64,000 nt of DNA from CAXSBR01 sp964252015. Its GTDB lineage: Bacteria > Actinomycetota > Actinomycetes > Mycobacteriales > Jatrophihabitantaceae. The stretch is from the NCBI GenBank assembly GCA_964252015.1, contig CAXULW010000008.1:99443-163442 (forward strand). Direction: 5' to 3'. The first letter of the stretch is position 1. Each line of letters opens with the position of its first letter. Below the pieces are notes generated by a model. That model was not told the origin of the DNA, searched no databases, and saw nothing but the letters and a program-made list of their open reading frames with translations. Below are positions 31,854 to 39,604 of the stretch, piece by piece. The position numbers and the translations under genes are program-made.

Positions 31854-34169
31854 ATGACCGCGGTCAGCCTCCCCCGGGGGAGCATCCTCGGCACCCGGGT
31901 ACAGCGCCTGGAAGATCCGCAGTTCCTCACCTCGGGGGCGGTCTACACCGAGGACATCGTGGACGAGCGGCTCGACGGGGCGGTCCGGCTGACCTTCGTC
32001 CGCGCCCCCATCGCCCACGCGAAGATCCTGTCGATCGACACGTCCGCCGCGCGGGACGCGCCCGGTTGCGTTGCGGTGTTCACCGCGGCCGACCTGACCG
32101 ACGTGCCCGCTCAGCCCCCGGCCCTGCCCATGTTCCCCGCCGCGATGTCCCAACCCTTGCTGGCCACCGACACCGTGCGCTACGTCGGCGAGCCCGTTGC
32201 TGTGGTGGTGACCGACGGCCGCTACACCGGCGAAGACACCGCCGAGCTGGTCGAGGTCGACTACGACCCGCTGCCGGCCGTGGTCGACCCGAAGCGCGCT
32301 CTGGACGACCACACGCTGGTGTTCCCCGAGTTCGGCACAAACGTGGTCGGCAGCAAGGACGCGGCCGACGCAACCGACACCTTCACCGACTGCGAGGTCG
32401 TCGTCACCCAGGAGATCCTGAACCAACGGGTTGCGGTCGCTCCCCTGGAAGTGCGCAGTGCCGCAGCGGTGTGGGGCGACGACGGGCGGCTGACGGCGTG
32501 GATCCCCAACCAGGGCGCCCAGGGCACCCAGGCGCGCCTGGCCGCGATGCTCGGGCTGACCACGACGCAGGTTCGGGTGATCACCCCGGCGGTGGGCGGC
32601 GCGTTCGGGGCAAAGTTCGGTGCCGACCCGGAACAGGCCGTCGTCGCGTGGGTGGCCCGTCGGCTGCAACGCCCGGCCACCTGGGTGGAGACCCGCTCCG
32701 AGAACATGGTCGCGATGACGCACGGGCGGGCCCAGGTGCAGACGATCACCATCGGCGGCGACCGCGACGGCCGGGTGAAGGCCTACCGGCTGCATGTTCT
32801 GCAGGACAGCGGTGCCTACCCCCGGTTCGGCGCGATGCTGCCGATGTTGACGCTGCTGATGGCGCCGGCCGTGTACGACATCGAGCGCCTGGAGACGTCC
32901 TACGTCAGCGTCGTCACCAACACCACACCGGTGGGCGCGTACCGCGGCGCCGGCCGCCCGGAAGCCACGGCGGTGATCGAGCGGGCGATGGACCTGTTTG
33001 CGGTCGAGATCGGCATGGACCCGGCCGAAGTCCGGCGCCGCAACCTGTTGCCGGCCTTCACCGAGCCGTTCACGAGCAAGGGCGGCGCCAGGTACGACTC
33101 CGGCGACTACGAGATGGCCCTCGACACCGTCCTCGCCGCCGCTGACTACCAGGCGCTGCGCGCCGACCAGGCCGCCCGCCGCGAGCGCGGAGACGCGGTG
33201 CAGTTGGGCATCGGGCTCAGCGTGTACGTCGAGATCACCGGCGGGGGGGCCGAGTCCGGGGCCCCGCGCGAGAACGCCACCGTGGAAGTGCATCCCGACG
33301 GCACGGCGACGATCCTGACCGGAACGTCCCCCCACGGCCAGGGGCACTCCACGGTCTGGGCGATGCTGGCCAGCGAGGAGCTGGGTATCCCGATCGAGAA
33401 GATCACCGTCAAGTGGGGTGACACCGACCTCATCCCGCAGGGCGGTGGCACCGGTGGTTCACGCAGCCTCCAGCAGGGCGGGGCTGCGGTCAGGCAAGCG
33501 GCGCTGGAACTGATCGAGCTGGCCCGCCTTCGCGCCGCGGAGCAACTGGAGGTCGCGCCGGAGGACCTCGTCGTGGATCACGAGCTGGCCGGGCTGGCCG
33601 TGCGCGGCGTACCCGGTTCCGGCGTCAGTTTCGCCTCCTTGGCGCAAGTCGAGCCCTTGCGCATCCGCACGATCTTCTCCGCGCCCGGCGCCACCTACCC
33701 GTTCGGGGCCCACGTGGCCGTCGTCGAGGTCGACGTCGAGACCGGCAAAGCCGTGCTCAAGCGCCTCATCGCCCTGGACGACGCCGGCACGATCGTCAAC
33801 CCCCTCATCGCCGAAGGGCAGCGCCACGGCGGCCTGGCCCAGGGCGCCGCACAGGCCCTGCTGGAAGAAGTGGTATACGACGACGACGGCAACCCGATCA
33901 CCACCACGTTTGCCGACTACCCCATCGTGTCGGCGACCGAACTGCCCAGCTTCGAGCTGGTCACCACTGAGACGCCGACCAGCTACAACCCCTTGGGAGC
34001 AAAGGGAATCGGCGAAGCCGGCACCATCGGCTCAACCCCGGCCGTCCAGAACGCGGTGATCGATGCGGTGGCACACCTCGGCGTGCGACACATCGACATG
34101 CCGACCAGTTCCATGCGCGTGTGGTCGGCCGTGCGCGCGGCCCGGAATGCCGCTCAGGAAGAGATCTGA
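31854..34169 (+). CDS. coxL: Second form II CoxL-like large subunit
   Basis: A 771-residue large subunit from an ATG at 31854. The longer frame to 31566 would overlap moaD and has no coding pattern. The active-site loop is PVGAYRGAGRPEAT (form II) and the catalytic glutamate region GIGEAGTIGSTP near 725. It differs throughout from the first CoxL, so this is an old paralogue rather than a fresh duplication. Its stop overlaps the coxS start (TGATG), giving gene order L-S-M, unlike S-L-M-G in the first operon. Confidence 0.92.
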   Translation: MTAVSLPRGSILGTRVQRLEDPQFLTSGAVYTEDIVDERLDGAVRLTFVRAPIAHAKILSIDTSAARDAPGCVAVFTAADLTDVPAQPPALPMFPAAMSQPLLATDTVRYVGEPVAVVVTDGRYTGEDTAELVEVDYDPLPAVVDPKRALDDHTLVFPEFGTNVVGSKDAADATDTFTDCEVVVTQEILNQRVAVAPLEVRSAAAVWGDDGRLTAWIPNQGAQGTQARLAAMLGLTTTQVRVITPAVGGAFGAKFGADPEQAVVAWVARRLQRPATWVETRSENMVAMTHGRAQVQTITIGGDRDGRVKAYRLHVLQDSGAYPRFGAMLPMLTLLMAPAVYDIERLETSYVSVVTNTTPVGAYRGAGRPEATAVIERAMDLFAVEIGMDPAEVRRRNLLPAFTEPFTSKGGARYDSGDYEMALDTVLAAADYQALRADQAARRERGDAVQLGIGLSVYVEITGGGAESGAPRENATVEVHPDGTATILTGTSPHGQGHSTVWAMLASEELGIPIEKITVKWGDTDLIPQGGGTGGSRSLQQGGAAVRQAALELIELARLRAAEQLEVAPEDLVVDHELAGLAVRGVPGSGVSFASLAQVEPLRIRTIFSAPGATYPFGAHVAVVEVDVETGKAVLKRLIALDDAGTIVNPLIAEGQRHGGLAQGAAQALLEEVVYDDDGNPITTTFADYPIVSATELPSFELVTTETPTSYNPLGAKGIGEAGTIGSTPAVQNAVIDAVAHLGVRHIDMPTSSMRVWSAVRAARNAAQEEI

Positions 34170-34651
34170 TGCGCGTATCGATCACCGTCAACGGACAGCA
34201 GCGCACGGACGACGTCGAGCCGCGGCTGCTGCTCGCGCACTACCTGCGCGACGTGTGCGGGCTGCGGGCGACGAACATCGGCTGCGACACGACCTCGTGC
34301 GGCGCGTGCACCGTCCTGGTCGATGGCGAGTCGGTGAAATCGTGCACGGTCCTGGCCGTCCAGGCGCACGCAGCGTCGGTCATCACCCTGGAAGGCCTGG
34401 CCCGAGACGGCGATCTGCATCCGGTGCAAACCGCATTCCAGACCGAACACGGCTTGCAGTGCGGCTTCTGCACCCCCGGCATGGTGATGGCCGCCGCGGG
34501 GCTGCTGGGCGAGAATCCGCATCCCAGCGAACAGCAGGTGCGCGAAGGACTCGAGGGCAACATCTGCCGGTGCACGGGCTACCACAACATCGTGCGCGCC
34601 GTGCTCAGTGCCGCTGACACGATGGCCGCCGACACTGTGGCGACGCCGTGA
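34169..34651 (+). CDS. coxS: Second CoxS-like 2Fe-2S subunit
   Basis: A 160-residue small subunit with CDTTSCGACTVLVDG, VKSCTVLA, CGFCTPGMVM and CRCTGYHN. The ATG at 34169 shares bases with the coxL stop; the frame to 34121 is rejected. It serves the L-S-M enzyme of this cluster. Confidence 0.93.
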   Translation: MRVSITVNGQQRTDDVEPRLLLAHYLRDVCGLRATNIGCDTTSCGACTVLVDGESVKSCTVLAVQAHAASVITLEGLARDGDLHPVQTAFQTEHGLQCGFCTPGMVMAAAGLLGENPHPSEQQVREGLEGNICRCTGYHNIVRAVLSAADTMAADTVATP

Positions 34652-35463
34652 TTCCCGCCGCATTCGACTACGTCCGGGCGGGGTCGGTGCCGGAAGCGAT
34701 CTCCCTGCTGGCGGAGCATGGCGCGGACGCCAAGCTCATCGCCGGCGGCCATTCGCTGTTGCCGATGATGAAGCTGCGGTTCGCCTTCCCTTCGGTGCTG
34801 ATCGACATCCGCACGGTTCCGGGAGGCTCCTACATCCGGGTGGAAGGCGACGAGGTGGCCATCGGTGCTCTCACCCGCCACTGCGACCTCGTCACCTCCG
34901 ACGTCCTGCGCACCGAGGCCCCCCTGATCGCGGCCGTCGCCACCACCGTCGGCGACCCGCAGATCCGCCACCGCGGCACGATCGGCGGGTCGGTCTCGCA
35001 CGCCGACCCGGCCGCCGATCTCCCGGCGGCGGTGCTGGCCTCCGACGCCACCCTGGTGCTGCAAGGCCCGGCGGGCCGCCGCACCGTCAGCGCGGACGAG
35101 TTCTTCCTCGGCTACTTCGACACCGCCCTGGGTGCCGACGAGGTACTGGTGGAGATCCGGATACCGCGCACCGGCCCCGGCGGCTGGCACTACGAGAAGT
35201 TCACCCGGCGGTCGAACGACTGGGCGATCGTCGCGGTGGCCACGGTGGCGGGGCGCGTCGCGCTGGCCAACATGGGCAGCCGGCCGTTACGGGCCGCGGC
35301 CACCGAGCAGGCCCTGGCGTCGGGCGCCTCTTACCTCGACGCGGCCGCGCTCGCGGCCGAGGGCACGGAGCCGATCCAGGACATGCACGCCGACCAGGAA
35401 TACCGTCGCCACCTCGCGCGCGTGCTCACCCGGCGCTCGCTCGAGGCCGCCGGCCAGCGATAG
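34648..35463 (+). CDS. coxM: Second CoxM-like FAD subunit
   Basis: A 271-residue medium subunit starting with GTG overlapping the coxS stop. It starts MIPAAFDYVRAGSVPEA, has AGGHSLLPMMKLRF near 31 and TVGDPQIRHRGTIGGSVSHADPAADL near 100. Near the C-terminus it follows the usual subunit pattern (LRAAATEQALASG). It is slightly shorter than the first CoxM. Its end overlaps the convergent permease-GGDEF-EAL gene by 38 bp. Confidence 0.92.
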   Translation: MIPAAFDYVRAGSVPEAISLLAEHGADAKLIAGGHSLLPMMKLRFAFPSVLIDIRTVPGGSYIRVEGDEVAIGALTRHCDLVTSDVLRTEAPLIAAVATTVGDPQIRHRGTIGGSVSHADPAADLPAAVLASDATLVLQGPAGRRTVSADEFFLGYFDTALGADEVLVEIRIPRTGPGGWHYEKFTRRSNDWAIVAVATVAGRVALANMGSRPLRAAATEQALASGASYLDAAALAAEGTEPIQDMHADQEYRRHLARVLTRRSLEAAGQR

Positions 35464-38400
35464 CCGACCCGGGGGTCACCGGCCCGCTGGACGGGCCGGC
35501 CGCGGGCAGGGCGGCGGGTCGACCGACGTGGTAGCCCTGCGCGAAGTCGACCCCCAACCCGCGCAGCGTGTCCAAGGTGGCCTGATCCTCGACGAATTCG
35601 GCGATGGTGCGCTTGCCGAGTTCCGTCGCGATCTGCACCAGGGATTTGACGAGTATCTGGTCGGCCCGGTTGGTGGCCACGCCGCGCACGAATTCACCGT
35701 CGATCTTGAGGTAGTCGAAGGGCAGATGCTTGAGGTAGAAGAACGAGCCGTAGCCGGCGCCGAAGTCGTCGAGGGCGAACTCACAGCCCAGTGACTCGAG
35801 GTGTTCGGCGAACGCGCGGGCCCGGTCGATATCGGTGATAGCGGCGGTCTCGGTGACCTCGATGACCAAGCCGCTCGGCACCGGCAACCCGGCCAACCCG
35901 CGTTCGATCACCTCGAGAATGGCCGGGTCACCCATCGACGGCCCCGACAGGTTGACCTCGAAGTGGGGCCAGTTGCCCGCGCGTTGATGCTCGCCCAGGA
36001 GCCGGCAGCTCTCGGCGATGACCCACCGGTCGATCTGGGCGATGAGACCGGCCCGTTCGGCGCTGGGCAGGAATTCACCGGGCATGACCAGGCTCCCGTC
36101 GCCGTCGATCATGCGCAGGAGCAGTTCGTAGCGGTCGATCTGGCCGCTACGCAGGTTGAGGATGGGCTGGGCGTGCAGGACGAGGGAGTTGCTGTCCAGC
36201 GCGTCCTGGATCCGTTCGACCCAGGTGTGGCGGCCCCGCAGGTCGGCCTGCCCGGGGTCAGTCGTGGAGTACAGCGCCAAGCGATCACGCCCGGCCTCCT
36301 TGGCGTGGTACATGGCCACGTCGGCTTCGACCAGTAACTCGCGGGAGCTGTGCGCATCCCCGCGATCCAGGAAGGCCATCCCGATGCTGGCGGTGACGCG
36401 GACCGCACGGCCGTCGCCTACGACGATCGCCTCGAAACGCAGTGCCTCCAGCATTCGTTCGACGACGCCTTGCGCGTCGTCGCGACCGATGGCGGGCAGG
36501 ACGACGGCGAACTCGTCGCCACCAGTTCGGCCGATGACGTCGGCCGGCCGCAGCACCGACCTGAGCAGGCGGGCGGCCTGAACCAACACCCGATCGCCGA
36601 CGGCGTGGCCGCGGCTGTCATTGATGTACTTGAACCCGTCCAGGTCCAGGACCAGGACCGCGCACGGTAGGCCCGCGGCGGTACACCTCGCGACGACGTC
36701 CTCGATGGCGCCTTCGATGTGGCGACGGTTGGGCAAGGAGGTCAGGGAGTCATGCCCGGCCAGGTATTCGAGCTCCCCGCGTGACCGGCGCAGTTCGTGC
36801 CGGGCGCCGTCCAGGGACTCCGCGGCCCGGCAGATCTCGTCCAGCATGTTGTTGAAGGCCGTGGCCATCGCCCCGAGTTCGTCCCGGGTCGTCACCGTCA
36901 CCCGGGTGGTGACCGGGGTGGCCCGGGCCGACTCCAAATCGCCGCGGCCCAGCGCGTCCATCGCCCGGGTCAGCTCGGTCAACGTGCCCACGGACAATCG
37001 ATTGGCGGCGGCGGTGACCTGGGTGGCCGAGTGGGAGATCATGCCCGGCAGCACGAGTCCGACGCTGATCGACAGGATCGCGACGGCGACGAAGATGTCC
37101 TCCAGCACGGCCGTCAGCGGTGACTGCCGGTTCTGCAGGTGTTCGACGGCCAGGAGATACCCGGAGCCGTCCAGCGCCATGACCAGGAGCATGGCGCCGG
37201 TCAACTTGAAGTGCAGGCTCCGGGCCACCCCCGGGCGACCGTGCAGCTTGCGGTCCCGCCAACTGCGCCACGCGTAGAAGATCGAGCCGGAGTACGCCAA
37301 CGCGAGGCCGAACAGGACCACCGGCATCCCGAACTGGCGAAAGCCCAGGACCGTGGAGACAAGCCAGGTCACCGCGGCCCCCACCCCGAGCATGATCGTG
37401 CCCCGCGGCGCCCGCCACGGACGGTCCTGGTCCGGGGAGTCCCGGCGCAGCAGCCAGACTGCGATGCTGGGCAGTGCGATGCCGATGAGATACGTGAAGT
37501 TGGCCGCCGCGATCATCCAGACCGGGTCACCGGCGAGCAGGAACACGATCGCGACCCCGGCGGTCAGCCCGATCGCGACGTGCGGGGCGTCGAACCGGTT
37601 GCGACGCGCCATCAGCCGGGGCAGCAGACCGTCCTCGGCCAGTTGGGACAGCGTGCGCGACGCGCCGGCCAGCGGCTGCACGGTGCCGTGGAACATGTTC
37701 AGGACGAAGAACCAGACGGCCACGCTCTTGGCCAGACCACCGAAGACGAGCAGGAACGAAGGGCTGATCAGATGGGCCAGCCGAGCCCCGTCCGCGCCGG
37801 CCAGCGCCGGGGCCCCGAACGCGCCCAGCCAGATGACCGGCAACGCGAGAAAGTACAGCCCGGCCAAGCCGCCGCTGGCCAGCATGGCCTTCGGCAGCGA
37901 CCGCACCGGGTCCTTCATCTCACCGACGTGGCACGTGGCCGCCTCGAATGCCGGGGCAGCGAACCCGATCAGGTACAGCCCGGCCATGGCGCTGCTCACC
38001 CCACCGAACACGCCCTGGAACGGGGTGATCAAGTTCCAGTCCGTCGCCCGAGCCAGGTCGACGTCTCCGCGCAGCAAGGGGAGCACCGCGCTGAGCAGGG
38101 CCAGCGCGGCGGAACAAGCGGCCATGACCTTGACCACCTTGCCGACCCGCGCGACCCCGGCCAGGTTCAGCGCCGTGAACACGACCACGAACGTCACGGC
38201 CATGGGGGTCACGGCGATCCCGGGCAGGTACCAGTCGTGCAGGGCCTGCGCGGCCAGCAGCGAGGTCAAACCGCAGGTCGGCACCCATCCCCACCAGTAA
38301 CAGACGCCGGTCAGATTGGCCAACACCGGGCTGTACCGGCGGAAGGCCTCGGCACACGTCGCCGCGATCCCACCCACCCGGTCGGGCCACATCAGGGTCA

Positions 38401-38659
38401 GTTCGGTCCACCCGGGAGCCGCCACCCACGCGAGCAGCAACCCGACCGCGAGCAGCGGGATCGCCGCGCCACCCTGGGTCGCCACCAGGCCGGCGAACAG
38501 GAACAAACTCTGATTGCTCCCGCCCACCGCCATCGAGGCGACGGTGAACCACCCCAGCGTCCGCGGGTGGCGCGGATGGCTGGGATGGCGCGGGGCCCGG
38601 GACTGCGCAACAGCAGGCCCGGACATGTCACTACTCATCGGCCGCCGGGCCAAGATCAT
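35426..38659 (-). CDS. Amino-acid-permease/HAMP-like/GGDEF/EAL fusion protein
   Basis: A 1077-residue fusion. Residues about 35-470 are a 12-TM APC-type amino acid permease (TLGWFTVASMAVGGSNQSLFLF, PTCGLTSLLAAQAL, YLIGFAAPAFEAATCHVGEMKDP). Two further membrane helices (LLVMALDGSGYLLAV, AVAILSISVGLVLPGM) lead into a HAMP-like coiled linker near 560-610. Then comes a GGDEF domain with GRTGGDEFAVV near 713, and an EAL domain with YELLLRM near 845, FEVNLSG, IEVTETAAI, LDDFGAGYGSF and AQGYHVGRP. The EAL triplet reads ELL, yet the catalytic Glu and other metal-binding residues remain. It probably couples amino-acid sensing or transport to c-di-GMP turnover. An alternative start is 38638. Confidence 0.9.
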   Translation of the reverse strand: MILARRPMSSDMSGPAVAQSRAPRHPSHPRHPRTLGWFTVASMAVGGSNQSLFLFAGLVATQGGAAIPLLAVGLLLAWVAAPGWTELTLMWPDRVGGIAATCAEAFRRYSPVLANLTGVCYWWGWVPTCGLTSLLAAQALHDWYLPGIAVTPMAVTFVVVFTALNLAGVARVGKVVKVMAACSAALALLSAVLPLLRGDVDLARATDWNLITPFQGVFGGVSSAMAGLYLIGFAAPAFEAATCHVGEMKDPVRSLPKAMLASGGLAGLYFLALPVIWLGAFGAPALAGADGARLAHLISPSFLLVFGGLAKSVAVWFFVLNMFHGTVQPLAGASRTLSQLAEDGLLPRLMARRNRFDAPHVAIGLTAGVAIVFLLAGDPVWMIAAANFTYLIGIALPSIAVWLLRRDSPDQDRPWRAPRGTIMLGVGAAVTWLVSTVLGFRQFGMPVVLFGLALAYSGSIFYAWRSWRDRKLHGRPGVARSLHFKLTGAMLLVMALDGSGYLLAVEHLQNRQSPLTAVLEDIFVAVAILSISVGLVLPGMISHSATQVTAAANRLSVGTLTELTRAMDALGRGDLESARATPVTTRVTVTTRDELGAMATAFNNMLDEICRAAESLDGARHELRRSRGELEYLAGHDSLTSLPNRRHIEGAIEDVVARCTAAGLPCAVLVLDLDGFKYINDSRGHAVGDRVLVQAARLLRSVLRPADVIGRTGGDEFAVVLPAIGRDDAQGVVERMLEALRFEAIVVGDGRAVRVTASIGMAFLDRGDAHSSRELLVEADVAMYHAKEAGRDRLALYSTTDPGQADLRGRHTWVERIQDALDSNSLVLHAQPILNLRSGQIDRYELLLRMIDGDGSLVMPGEFLPSAERAGLIAQIDRWVIAESCRLLGEHQRAGNWPHFEVNLSGPSMGDPAILEVIERGLAGLPVPSGLVIEVTETAAITDIDRARAFAEHLESLGCEFALDDFGAGYGSFFYLKHLPFDYLKIDGEFVRGVATNRADQILVKSLVQIATELGKRTIAEFVEDQATLDTLRGLGVDFAQGYHVGRPAALPAAGPSSGPVTPGSAIAGRRPRASAG

Positions 38660-38784
38660 GAACGCTCAGGCGATTGGCATCAGTGGGACCATGGATTGCT
38701 CATTCGAGTCCAGGAAGCCGGACCCCTGATCCTCGAGATACCAACACCCGCGTAACTACTCCGCTGAGCGGAAGGTGAAAGACG

Positions 38785-39531
38785 TTGTGGAGCGTGGTGT
38801 TGGTGTTCGCCGCCGGCGTCGGTGGCGGGCTGACGGGCAGTATCGCCGGGCTCGCCTCGCTCGTCAGCTACCCGGCGCTACTCGCGGTCGGTCTGCCGCC
38901 GGTGACGGCGAACGTGACCAACACGGTGTCGTTGACGTGCAGCAGTCTGGGCTCGGTCCTCGGTTCGCGCCCGGAGTTGCGCGGCCAGGGCGGCCGGGTC
39001 CGCCGGTTGGGCGCCGCCGGTCTGGCCGGCGGGATAGTCGGCGGCGTCCTCTTGCTCTCCACCCCGTCAGGTCTGTTCGAGCGGGTGGTGCCGTGGTTGA
39101 TCGGCTTCGGTTCGGTGACGATCCTGGTCCGGCGGCGACCCACCGGCCCTGCTGAAGGGCCCTATTCAACCGACTCACGCCTGGTCGTTCTGCTGGTCTT
39201 CGCGATCGGCGTGTACGGCGGATACTTCGGTGCCGCCGCGGGCGTGCTGTTACTGGCGCTGTTCCTGGCGGCGACACCGGAGTCGCTGGCCCGCAGCAAC
39301 GCGTTGAAGAACGTCGTGCTCGGGCTGGCCAACCTCATTGCCGGCGCGGTGTTCGTCGTGTTCGGTTCGGTCCGGTGGTCGGCCGCGGCCCCGCTCGCCC
39401 TCGGCCTGTTCATCGGTGCCAGCCTCGGGCCGACCATCGTGCGCCGCCTGCCAGAAAAGCCGTTGCGTATCGCTATCGCGCTGGCCGGCATCGGCCTGGC
39501 TATCCACCTCGGGTTGGACGCCTACTCTTGA
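38785..39531 (+). CDS. TauE/SafE-family sulfite/anion exporter
   Basis: A 248-residue membrane protein with about eight helices in two repeats. The repeats are GGGLTGSIAGLASLVSYPALLAVGLPPVTANVTNTV and GGYFGAAAGVLLLALFLAATPESLARSNALKNV, the Gly-rich half-repeats of the TauE/SafE family, which exports sulfite or organosulfonates. The start is TTG at 38785 with GGAAGG upstream. It is divergent from the permease fusion gene and followed by kdpD. Confidence 0.88.
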   Translation: MWSVVLVFAAGVGGGLTGSIAGLASLVSYPALLAVGLPPVTANVTNTVSLTCSSLGSVLGSRPELRGQGGRVRRLGAAGLAGGIVGGVLLLSTPSGLFERVVPWLIGFGSVTILVRRRPTGPAEGPYSTDSRLVVLLVFAIGVYGGYFGAAAGVLLLALFLAATPESLARSNALKNVVLGLANLIAGAVFVVFGSVRWSAAAPLALGLFIGASLGPTIVRRLPEKPLRIAIALAGIGLAIHLGLDAYS

Positions 39532-39562
39532 CAACGCGCATCCGGTTCCCGCCAAATAGGCT
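39528..39562 (+). promoter_or_regulatory. Possible kdpD promoter
   Basis: TTGACA (39528-39533) overlaps the tauE stop codon; TAGGCT (39557-39562) lies 23 bp further on. The spacing is too long for a standard promoter, so this is a weak call. Confidence 0.2.
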
Positions 39563-39604
39563 GGCGGACGTGCCCACCCGAGGACCTATGCGGCAGCTCG
39601 CCCG

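Noticed and set aside
31662..33347. 561-codon minus-strand frame opposite the second coxL
   Set aside because: Antisense shadow; the sense strand has full molybdoenzyme motifs.
37139..38755. 538-codon plus-strand frame opposite the permease fusion
   Set aside because: Gln/Arg/Gly-rich shadow with no domain and no ribosome site.
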